Positions 56,826 to 64,000 of a DNA stretch of 64,000 nt are shown here, one piece after another. The notes beneath the pieces were generated by a model. It searched no databases, was not told where the DNA came from, and worked only from the letters and a program-made list of their open reading frames with translations. The DNA is taken from positions 1 through 64,000 of the forward strand of contig JADJFX010000034.1 in the NCBI GenBank assembly GCA_016708345.1. Direction: 5' to 3'. Source of the DNA: Candidatus Rhodoferax bjergmarkensis (GTDB taxonomy: Bacteria > Pseudomonadota > Gammaproteobacteria > Burkholderiales > Burkholderiaceae_C). The first letter of the stretch is position 1, and each line of letters begins with the position of its first letter. The position numbers and the translations under genes were made by a program.

Positions 56826-58319
56826 TTAGGTTCCCAGCACCTGAGTCATGGCTTTAAAACACAAGGTCATCAGACCACCCGGCAGCAATCCCAAAACAAG
56901 CACCAACGCCCCATTGATCGAGAGTACAGCCCGCACATCGAATGGCGCAGACACCACCCCGGCGTTCATGCTGGGCACATCAAAATACATGACCTTGATG
57001 ACGCGCAAGTAGTAAAAGGCTCCGATCAAGGACATCACCACCGCAAAAACAGCCAGCCCGATGTGAACAAACTGACCCGACGCCATCAATGCTTGGAGGA
57101 CAGACAGCTTGGCATAAAAGCCAGCCATGGGGGGGATACCCGCCAGAGAGAACAAACAAATCGCCATCACGGCAGCGTACAACGGACTGCGCTGGTTCAG
57201 CCCGGCAAAATCAGAAATTTCCTCACTCTCAAAACCCTGACGGGCCAGCAACATGATGACACCAAAACTGGCCAGCGTTGTCAGCACATAGGTAATGACA
57301 TAAAACATGGAGGCACCATAGGCAGTGGCGGCAGAATTGGTATTACCGTTCACCGCACCCGACATCAAACCGAGCAAGACAAAACCCATTTGGGAAATGG
57401 TTGAGAACGCAAGCATGCGTTTGAGATTGGTTTGCGCGATGGCCGCCAGGTTACCGATCAACAAGGAGCCAATGGCCAACACGGCCAGCATTTGCTGCCA
57501 ATCCAAAGCCAATGGCAGCATTCCTTCAACCAGCAGGCGAATCAGCATCGCAAACGCGGCCAACTTGGGCGCTCCACCAATCAGCAAAGTAACAGCAGTG
57601 GGTGCTCCTTGGTACACATCGGGAATCCACATGTGAAACGGTACAACACCTAGTTTAAAAGCCAACCCAGCCACCACAAACACCAATCCAAACACCAGAA
57701 CCTGGTGATTCACCAAGCCAGAGTTAATGGCTTTGAAGACAACATTCACATCCAAGGAACCTGTCGCACCATACATCATCGACAAGCCGTACAACAAGAA
57801 TCCCGAGGCCAAGGCACCGAGAACAAAATATTTCATTGCTGCTTCAGTCGCCGTTGCATCGTCACGCCGCAAAGCCACCAAGGCATAACTGGAAAGCGTA
57901 AGCAACTCAAGGCCCAAATAGAGCACCAGAAAATTATTGCCTGACATCATGACGAACATACCCAGCAAGGCAAACATGCTCAGGGAAAACAATTCTCCCC
58001 CGCGCGACATCATGTCGCGGTCCGCTGCATAGGGGCGACCGTAAACCAAGGTCACCATGACGGCGACAGAGGCAAAACATTTGAGCAAATTACCCATTTG
58101 ATCACTTACGATCATGTTGCCAAACCCATACAGGGTGTCGCCACCAATTGCATAGGCCGCTTGCATAGCAGCAACCAAAGCCAAAGTTGCGAGGGTCAAA
58201 ACATAGGTGAAGGTACGCCGTGCGCTCTTCACTTCAAGATCAACCATGGCAATAACGCAGGCCATGAAGAACAGGATGATTTCGGGGTAAACCGAGATCC
58301 AACTGGTTTTATCGATCAT
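56826..58319 (-). CDS. nuoN: NADH-quinone oxidoreductase subunit N
   Basis: Antiporter-like proton-pumping membrane subunit of complex I; 497 residues, about 14 TM helices. SSYALVALRRDDATATEAAM and KLGVVPFHMWIPDVYQGAP carry the conserved charged residues of the family; LKRMLAFSTISQMGFVLLG is the second key block. Last nuo gene in the order H-I-J-K-L-M-N. Confidence 0.97.
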   Translation of the reverse strand: MIDKTSWISVYPEIILFFMACVIAMVDLEVKSARRTFTYVLTLATLALVAAMQAAYAIGGDTLYGFGNMIVSDQMGNLLKCFASVAVMVTLVYGRPYAADRDMMSRGGELFSLSMFALLGMFVMMSGNNFLVLYLGLELLTLSSYALVALRRDDATATEAAMKYFVLGALASGFLLYGLSMMYGATGSLDVNVVFKAINSGLVNHQVLVFGLVFVVAGLAFKLGVVPFHMWIPDVYQGAPTAVTLLIGGAPKLAAFAMLIRLLVEGMLPLALDWQQMLAVLAIGSLLIGNLAAIAQTNLKRMLAFSTISQMGFVLLGLMSGAVNGNTNSAATAYGASMFYVITYVLTTLASFGVIMLLARQGFESEEISDFAGLNQRSPLYAAVMAICLFSLAGIPPMAGFYAKLSVLQALMASGQFVHIGLAVFAVVMSLIGAFYYLRVIKVMYFDVPSMNAGVVSAPFDVRAVLSINGALVLVLGLLPGGLMTLCFKAMTQVLGT

Positions 58320-58357
58320 TTAGCATCTCTTATTTCAATAGGGTCAGCTCAAACTGA

Positions 58358-59833
58358 TCAGTTCAGTTTGGACATTGCAACGTGCGTAAGCAACTCAGCA
58401 ACGGAGGTGTTCATCACATCAGTAATTGGTTTCGGGTAGATACCCATGTAGAGCACAGCAACTGCAAGCAAAGCCATGACCAAGAATTCGCGGCTGTTGA
58501 TGTCGTAAAGCTCTTTGACGTGATCATTGGCAACCGGCCCCAAGTAAACACGTTTGAACATCCACAAGGTGTAAGCGGCGCCAAAAATCAGGGCACTTGC
58601 AGCCGCAAACCCAAGCCAAAAATTAGCCTTAACGGCACCCAAAATGACCATCCACTCGCCAACAAAACCGGCAGTGCCTGGCAGTCCGCAATTGGCCATG
58701 GCAAAAAACAAAGCAAAGGCGGTAAATTTTGGCATGGTGTTGACAACACCCCCATAACTTGCAATTTCTCGCGAGTGAACGCGGTCATAGAGCACACCAA
58801 TCGACAGGAACATGGCAGCAGAAACAAAGCCATGCGCAATCATCTGCACCAAACCACCAGACACTCCAAGGTCATTGAAGATGAAAAAACCTAGGGTTAC
58901 AAACCCCATGTGCGCAACCGACGAGTAGGCCACCAGCTTTTTCATGTCCTTTTGCACCATCGCCACCAAACCAACATAGACGACAGCAATCAGGGACAGC
59001 GCAATCATCAACCAAGCCCACTCCCTCGCAGCATCCGGCGCAATGGGCATTGAAAAACGCAAGAAACCGTAAGCACCCAGCTTGAGCATGATCGCTGCCA
59101 GCACAGCAGAACCACCGGTCGGTGCTTCAACGTGGACATCAGGTAACCATGTGTGAACTGGCCACATGGGAACTTTCACAGAGAACGCCGCAAAGAAAGC
59201 AAAAAACAACAAGGTTTGAGTGGTACCACCGAGCGGCAATTTGTGCCACAGCGCGATGTCGAAACTACCACCCGACTTGTTATACAAAAAGATCAGCGCA
59301 ATCAACATCAAAAGCGAGCCGAGCAATGTGTACAAGAAGAACTTGAAAGCAGCGTAAATTTTGTTCGGACCGCCCCAAATACCAATAATCAGATACATCG
59401 GGATCAAAGTGGCCTCGAAAAATACATAAAACAGCATGCCATCAAGCGCACAAAAAACGCCGATCATCAAGCCACTGAGTATGAGAAAAGCCCCCATGTA
59501 CTGATTCACACGCTTGGTGATGACTTCCCAGCCAGCAATGACCACCACTACGTTGATGAAAGCCGTCAGTAGGACAAACCAAAGCGAAATGCCGTCCACA
59601 CCCAAGTGGTAGTTCACGTTGAAACGCTCAATCCATGAGAACTTCTCAACAAACTGCATTGAGGCAGTGCCAAGCTTGAAACCATCGTACAACGGCAAAG
59701 TGACCAGAAAGCTCGCCAGCGCACCGATCAAAGCGACCCAACGCACGGTGCGCGCCTGATCATCACGACCCAAGGCCAGCAGCACGACACCAAACACAAT
59801 TGGCGTCCAAATAGCCAGGCTCAACAATCCCAT
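58358..59833 (-). CDS. nuoM: NADH-quinone oxidoreductase subunit M
   Basis: 491 residues, about 14 TM helices, antiporter-like. NVNYHLGVDGISLWFVLLTA near the start, FFEATLIPMYLIIGIWGGPN with the essential Glu, VPMWPVHTWLPDVHVEAPTG, and DMKKLVAYSSVAHMGFVTLG are all present. 38 bp upstream of nuoN. Confidence 0.97.
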   Translation of the reverse strand: MGLLSLAIWTPIVFGVVLLALGRDDQARTVRWVALIGALASFLVTLPLYDGFKLGTASMQFVEKFSWIERFNVNYHLGVDGISLWFVLLTAFINVVVVIAGWEVITKRVNQYMGAFLILSGLMIGVFCALDGMLFYVFFEATLIPMYLIIGIWGGPNKIYAAFKFFLYTLLGSLLMLIALIFLYNKSGGSFDIALWHKLPLGGTTQTLLFFAFFAAFSVKVPMWPVHTWLPDVHVEAPTGGSAVLAAIMLKLGAYGFLRFSMPIAPDAAREWAWLMIALSLIAVVYVGLVAMVQKDMKKLVAYSSVAHMGFVTLGFFIFNDLGVSGGLVQMIAHGFVSAAMFLSIGVLYDRVHSREIASYGGVVNTMPKFTAFALFFAMANCGLPGTAGFVGEWMVILGAVKANFWLGFAAASALIFGAAYTLWMFKRVYLGPVANDHVKELYDINSREFLVMALLAVAVLYMGIYPKPITDVMNTSVAELLTHVAMSKLN

Positions 59834-59847
59834 TTTTATTATTCCCC

Positions 59848-61899
59848 TTATCGGCCGAGCAATCGACTAACCCATGGTTCAACCATCGGCCAAGTCACCC
59901 AATACGTCATCAGGACCAAAACACCCATGATCATGGCCAAGGCATAGTGATAGAGAAAACCGGATTGCACCCGACGCACCACGCCCGACACCAATGCAAC
60001 CAGCTTCCAAGACCCGTTGACCACACCACCATCAATGATCTTTTCGTCACCAACTTTCCACAGTCCTGTACCCAATGCTCTTGCACCGCGCGCCAAGATG
60101 TTTTCATTGATCCAGTCCATGAAATACTTGTTCTCAAGCAGCGTGTAAATTGGCTGAACGCGCGCCTTGATGGCAGCTGGCAATGCAGGATTAACCATGT
60201 ACATGTAATAAGAAGTGAGCACCCCCGCCAGAGCAAGCGCGAACGGAAGTGTCGTCAGCGCATGCAGTGCCATTTGCACCGGACCATGAAAGGCACTCGC
60301 CAAGACGGTCATGGCTACGTGCTTTTCAGCATTGACAAAAATTGAATCTTTAAAAAACTCACCAAACAACATGGGCTGTATAGTAAAAAATCCAATGACA
60401 ACCGATGGAATCGCCAGCAGAATTAGCGGAACTGTCACCACCCAAGGCGACTCATGCGGTTTGTGATGCGTATCGTGATGACCATGGTGATCGTCGTGAT
60501 GGGCATCCGGATTTTGGTCAAACCGTTCTTTGCCATGAAAGACCAAGAAATACATCCGGAAGGAATAAAACGCCGTCACAAAAACACCGGCTAACACCGC
60601 AAATAACGCGAACTGAGCGCCAGGCAGGTGACTTTCATGAACCGCTTCAATGATGCTGTCTTTTGAATAGAAACCGGCAAACAAGGGCGTTCCAATCAAT
60701 GCCAAAGATCCCAACAACGAGGTGATCCAAGTGATTGGCATGTACTTGCGAAGTCCACCCATCCATCGGATGTCCTGATTGTGATGCACGCCCATGATGA
60801 CAGAACCAGCCGCAAGAAACAGCAAGGCCTTGAAGAACGCGTGAGTCATCAAGTGAAACACTGCGACCGAATAAGCCGATGCACCCAGAGCCACTGTCAT
60901 GTAGCCAAGTTGGGACAAAGTGGAATAGGCCACCACACGCTTGATGTCATTTTGGATAATGCCCAAAAACCCCATGAACAAGGCCGTGATAGCGCCTATC
61001 ACGAGGACGAAATTCAGTGCCGTTTCACTTAATTCAAACAAAGGTGACATGCGTGCCACCATGAAAATACCCGCAGTCACCATGGTGGCCGCGTGAATCA
61101 AAGCAGAAATCGGCGTTGGGCCTTCCATTGAATCTGGCAGCCAAACATGCAATGGAAATTGTGCTGATTTACCCATGGCACCAATAAACAAGCAAATACA
61201 AATGACCGTAATCAACATCCAGTCAGTCCCCGGGAAGCTCAGCTTTGCGAGATCTTCGGCATGTGCAAAGGCTTCTGTGTAATTGAGTGTTCCGGAAAAG
61301 GCCACAATCAAACCAATTCCGAGGATGAAACCAAAATCACCTACACGGTTAACCAAGAATGCCTTCATATTGGCAAAAATGGCGGTTGGTTTGTTAAACC
61401 AAAAACCGATCAACAGGTAAGAGACCAGACCGACCGCTTCCCAGCCAAAAAACAGCTGCAGCATGTTGTTGCTCATCACGAGCATCAACATGGAAAAAGT
61501 GAATAAGGAAATGTAAGAAAAGAAGCGGTTGTAGCCATCGTCTTCTTCCATGTAGCCGATGGTGTAAAGGTGAACCATCAAGGACACGAAAGTCACCACA
61601 CACATCATCATGGCGGTGAGTCCATCCACCAGAAAACCGATTTCCATCTTGAGCCCGCCCACCACCATCCAGGTGTAGAGCGTTTCATTGAAGCGGGCAC
61701 CATCCAGCGCCACGCTCTTGAGCGTCATGACCGACAAAACAAATGACAGCAACACGCCCAAAATGGTCAGTGAGTGCGTCATGCGACGACCGATCACATT
61801 GCCACCAAACTTGGTACCAAGAACACCGGCAAGAACAGCCCCCACCAAGGGTGCCATTGGCACTGCAAGAAGTGTTGAAACAGAAAGGGTTTGACTCAT
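59848..61899 (-). CDS. nuoL: NADH-quinone oxidoreductase subunit L
   Basis: 683 residues: antiporter-like core plus the C-terminal lateral helix. EAVGLVSYLLIGFWFNKPTA, GKSAQFPLHVWLPDSMEGPT and DIKRVVAYSTLSQLGYMTVA are the family motifs. A His/Asp-rich loop (about residues 467-485, HHDDHHGHHDTHHKPHE) could bind metal; such loops occur in NuoL of related species. 14 bp upstream of nuoM. Confidence 0.97.
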   Translation of the reverse strand: MSQTLSVSTLLAVPMAPLVGAVLAGVLGTKFGGNVIGRRMTHSLTILGVLLSFVLSVMTLKSVALDGARFNETLYTWMVVGGLKMEIGFLVDGLTAMMMCVVTFVSLMVHLYTIGYMEEDDGYNRFFSYISLFTFSMLMLVMSNNMLQLFFGWEAVGLVSYLLIGFWFNKPTAIFANMKAFLVNRVGDFGFILGIGLIVAFSGTLNYTEAFAHAEDLAKLSFPGTDWMLITVICICLFIGAMGKSAQFPLHVWLPDSMEGPTPISALIHAATMVTAGIFMVARMSPLFELSETALNFVLVIGAITALFMGFLGIIQNDIKRVVAYSTLSQLGYMTVALGASAYSVAVFHLMTHAFFKALLFLAAGSVIMGVHHNQDIRWMGGLRKYMPITWITSLLGSLALIGTPLFAGFYSKDSIIEAVHESHLPGAQFALFAVLAGVFVTAFYSFRMYFLVFHGKERFDQNPDAHHDDHHGHHDTHHKPHESPWVVTVPLILLAIPSVVIGFFTIQPMLFGEFFKDSIFVNAEKHVAMTVLASAFHGPVQMALHALTTLPFALALAGVLTSYYMYMVNPALPAAIKARVQPIYTLLENKYFMDWINENILARGARALGTGLWKVGDEKIIDGGVVNGSWKLVALVSGVVRRVQSGFLYHYALAMIMGVLVLMTYWVTWPMVEPWVSRLLGR

Positions 61900-61904
61900 C
61901 TTTG

Positions 61905-62213
61905 TTAACCCTTGAGCGTGTTGAGTTCGTCCACGTTGATACTGGACTTATTGCGAAACAGCAGCACCAAAATAGCCAAACCAATAGCCGATTCGGCGGC
62001 AGCAACTGTCAAAATAAAGAACACGAAAATTTGCCCGTGCATATCGTTCAAGTAGTGGGAAAACGCCACGAAATTCGTATTGACCGCCAACAGCATCAGT
62101 TCAATCGCCATCAACAACACAATCAGATTCTTGCGATTTAGAAAAATTCCAATCACCGACAAGGCAAACAAAATAGCCCCTAACGACAGAAAATGCCCCA
62201 GTGTCAAACTCAT
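61905..62213 (-). CDS. nuoK: NADH-quinone oxidoreductase subunit K
   Basis: 102 residues, three TM helices. IELMLLAVNTNFVAFS carries the conserved membrane Glu, and AAESAIGLAILVLLFRNK carries the second one. It overlaps nuoJ by 4 bp and lies 5 bp before nuoL. Confidence 0.97.
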   Translation of the reverse strand: MSLTLGHFLSLGAILFALSVIGIFLNRKNLIVLLMAIELMLLAVNTNFVAFSHYLNDMHGQIFVFFILTVAAAESAIGLAILVLLFRNKSSINVDELNTLKG

Positions 62214-62869
62214 GATTTTTTCTCCGCTGTGATGGCGACATCCGCAACACTGGCAGGTGAGGTTTGAGTGACCGGCATTTTGACAACGGTCAATCTGTCT
62301 TTTGCTTTGACTCGCACCTGATCAGACGAACTCACATACTTGGTGTCCTTACGTTGACGCAAAGTTAATGCGATGGCTGCAATCATGGCGACCAACAATA
62401 TGGCTGCCGCAATTTCAAGTGGATAGAGGTACTGCGTATAAAGGACCTTTCCAAGTTCACGGGTATTGGAGAGTTCCTGTGTCGCCTGTCCCGCCGCAGC
62501 CAGCGCATGCGGCTCCTCGGTGCCTCGAAAGCCGCCCATCAGTACTGCGGCCATCTCCAGCACAATCAGCACACCCATGACGGCAGCCAGCGGAAAATGT
62601 TTCCAAAAACCATCACGAGGGCCATCAACTTTGATATCCAGCATCATGACCACAAAAAGGAATAGCACCATCACCGCGCCTACGTAGACGAGCACCAAGG
62701 TAATGGATAAAAATTCCGCTTTGAGTAGCATCCAAACCATGGCCGCTTGAACAAAAGCAAGCACTAGAAACAGAATGGCATGCACGGGATTGCGAGCCGT
62801 GATGACACGAAAAGCAGCGAATAGCATCACTGCCGAAAAAACGTAAAACAGGGCGGTTTTGACTTCCAT
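62210..62869 (-). CDS. nuoJ: NADH-quinone oxidoreductase subunit J
   Basis: 219 residues with five TM helices (FYVFSAVMLFAAFRVITARN at the start; LVYVGAVMVLFLFVVMMLDI is the conserved TM3 with its pi-bulge region). The C-terminal tail (about 175-219) is soluble and longer than in E. coli NuoJ. Confidence 0.96.
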   Translation of the reverse strand: MEVKTALFYVFSAVMLFAAFRVITARNPVHAILFLVLAFVQAAMVWMLLKAEFLSITLVLVYVGAVMVLFLFVVMMLDIKVDGPRDGFWKHFPLAAVMGVLIVLEMAAVLMGGFRGTEEPHALAAAGQATQELSNTRELGKVLYTQYLYPLEIAAAILLVAMIAAIALTLRQRKDTKYVSSSDQVRVKAKDRLTVVKMPVTQTSPASVADVAITAEKKS

Positions 62870-62895
62870 GGGTGTGGTTTCTTTCTTGCAGCAAC

Positions 62896-63429
62896 TCAGC
62901 GGTACTTGGCGTCAGCCGCTTTGCTGGCAGAAATTTCTTTCTCATAGCGATCACCAACAGCCAGCAACATTTCTTTGGTGAAATACAAATCACCACGCTT
63001 TTCACCGTGGTATTCAAGAATGTTGGTTTCGACAATCGAATCGACAGGACAACTTTCCTCACAAAAACCGCAAAAGATGCACTTGGTCAGATCGATGTCG
63101 TAGCGACTGGTGCGACGCGAGCCATCGGCCCGTTCCTCCGATTCAATCGTGATAGCCATCGCGGGACACACAGCTTCACACAGCTTGCAAGCTATGCAGC
63201 GCTCCTCGCCATTGTCATACCTACGCAGCGCATGCAAGCCCCTGAAGCGGGGCGACAGGGGAGTTTTCTCTTCAGGATATTCCAGCGTGATCTTGCTTCT
63301 GAAAGCATACTTCCCGGTGAGCATCATGCCTTTAAGCAGCTCGACCAATAGAAAACTGGAAAGAAAATCTTTCAGTGAAAAGGCGGGCTTGCTTGAAGTC
63401 GTAGAGGCAATTGATGTTAGGTTGGACAT
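62896..63429 (-). CDS. nuoI: NADH-quinone oxidoreductase subunit I
   Basis: 177 residues from the ATG at 63429; a TTG two codons earlier is in frame. Ferredoxin-like subunit with two [4Fe-4S] motifs, CIACKLCEAVCPAMAI and CIFCGFCEESCPVDSI, relaying electrons toward N2 (clusters N6a and N6b). SLKDFLSSFLLVELLKGM is the membrane-associated N-terminal helix. Confidence 0.97.
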   Translation of the reverse strand: MSNLTSIASTTSSKPAFSLKDFLSSFLLVELLKGMMLTGKYAFRSKITLEYPEEKTPLSPRFRGLHALRRYDNGEERCIACKLCEAVCPAMAITIESEERADGSRRTSRYDIDLTKCIFCGFCEESCPVDSIVETNILEYHGEKRGDLYFTKEMLLAVGDRYEKEISASKAADAKYR

Positions 63430-63441
63430 AGGCAACTCTAT

Positions 63442-64000
63442 TTACTTCCAAATATTCCAAGGGGTTTGCATCCATATGCCGACAAACACCAGCCATACCA
63501 AGGTAACGGGGATGAATATCTTCCAACCAAGACGCATGATTTGGTCATATCGAAACCGTGGAAAGGTCACCCTCACCCAGATAAACAAAGTCACAATAGA
63601 AAACGATTTAATACCCAGCCAAATCCAACCAGGAATCCAGTTCAGCAATGGTGTATCGACAGGCGACAACCAGCCACCTAAAAACATGATGGTGCTCAAA
63701 ACCGACACAAGCCAGATATTCGCGTATTCACCCAACTGAAACATGGCCCACGACATGCCGGAATACTCCACCATGTGGCCAGCCACGATTTCCGACTCAC
63801 CCTCAATCACATCGAACGGCGTGCGATTGGTTTCGGCAAGACCGCAAACAAAATAGACAACAAATATCGGCAACAGCGGCAGCCAATTCCAAGACAGAAA
63901 GTTCAATCCCATGTCCGCAAATTGCCCCTTCCCTTGTCCTGTGACGATGTCGGTCAGATTCAAACTGGCGGAAACCATCAGAACAATAACAAAGCAAAAT
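63442..64000 (-). CDS. nuoH: NADH-quinone oxidoreductase subunit H, 5' part outside the window
   Basis: The C-terminal ~185 residues of the quinone-chamber membrane subunit; the frame is open to the window edge. GLAETNRTPFDVIEGESEIV is the conserved loop with acidic residues at the quinone-binding site, followed by GHMVEYSGMSWAMFQLGEY and PRFRYDQIMRLGWKIF. nuoI follows 12 bp downstream. Confidence 0.97.
   Translation of the reverse strand, partial: FCFVIVLMVSASLNLTDIVTGQGKGQFADMGLNFLSWNWLPLLPIFVVYFVCGLAETNRTPFDVIEGESEIVAGHMVEYSGMSWAMFQLGEYANIWLVSVLSTIMFLGGWLSPVDTPLLNWIPGWIWLGIKSFSIVTLFIWVRVTFPRFRYDQIMRLGWKIFIPVTLVWLVFVGIWMQTPWNIWK

Overview
The window is chromosomal DNA from a betaproteobacterium of the Comamonadaceae, probably close to Rhodoferax or Polaromonas. 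The evidence is the family resemblance of the proteins, the phasin and PHA-type promoter, the long Lys/Pro/Ala-rich N-terminus of RpoD, the nuoN-Nudix-DUF1178 gene order, and the short GC-palindromic repeats that sit inside reading frames. I found no tRNA, rRNA, CRISPR array or intact insertion sequence.

Layout. 1-5.9 kb: cobalamin and biotin genes (cobD, bioB, cobO) on the minus strand, interrupted by a region holding a cobO 3' remnant, a decapitated ATPase gene, a 185-bp MITE-like element and a frameshifted PEP-CTERM gene; then a two-FAS1-domain lipoprotein. 6.3-16.5 kb: GTPase YlqF/RbgA, a YhgE/Pip membrane protein, nitroreductase plus thioesterase, phasin, a patatin gene with a nonsense codon, a periplasmic iron-binding protein, clpA and clpS. 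16.9-21.3 kb: rpoD and a LexA-controlled umuDC operon. 21.4-34.6 kb: an AraC regulator, a hybrid sensor kinase, an AGPS-like FAD oxidase / glpD / FGGY kinase operon, a CHASE-PAS sensor kinase, a class V aminotransferase and cheW. 34.7-40.2 kb: a MacA-like adaptor, ABC ATPase and two MacB/FtsX-type permeases, then an Old Yellow Enzyme. 40.4-42.65 kb: a 2,238-base block with no T on the plus strand. 42.7-56.8 kb: glnB, nadE, a FemAB/GNAT-type protein, a DUF4124-like protein, a GNAT protein, hrpA, a VapBC-like pair, argA, two small unknown proteins, gdhA, a DUF1178 protein and a Nudix hydrolase. 56.8-64 kb: the distal part of the complex I operon, nuoH(partial)-I-J-K-L-M-N on the minus strand.

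The most unusual thing is the T-free block. An 8-bp direct repeat (TACTAGCC) brackets it, and it is made of long G and C runs with scattered A. I regard it as a probable sequencing or assembly artefact; its long open frames are a trivial result of the missing base. The second theme is repetitive DNA within genes. One family of about 65-bp palindromic repeats occurs at seven places, five of them in frame inside cobD (two), nadE, a GNAT-like gene and hrpA. hrpA carries two further GC-palindromic inserts. Another 65-bp hairpin repeat sits directly behind both clpS and argA.

A third theme is interrupted genes: the PEP-CTERM gene, the patatin gene, the hybrid kinase 5' end, the FAD oxidase/glpD junction and the hrpA 3' end each carry one small lesion or more. 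The FAD oxidase and glpD appear as a single 1,096-residue frame only because of a one-base insertion. So many lesions in one window, beside the T-free block, suggest consensus errors, though true decay cannot be excluded for individual genes.
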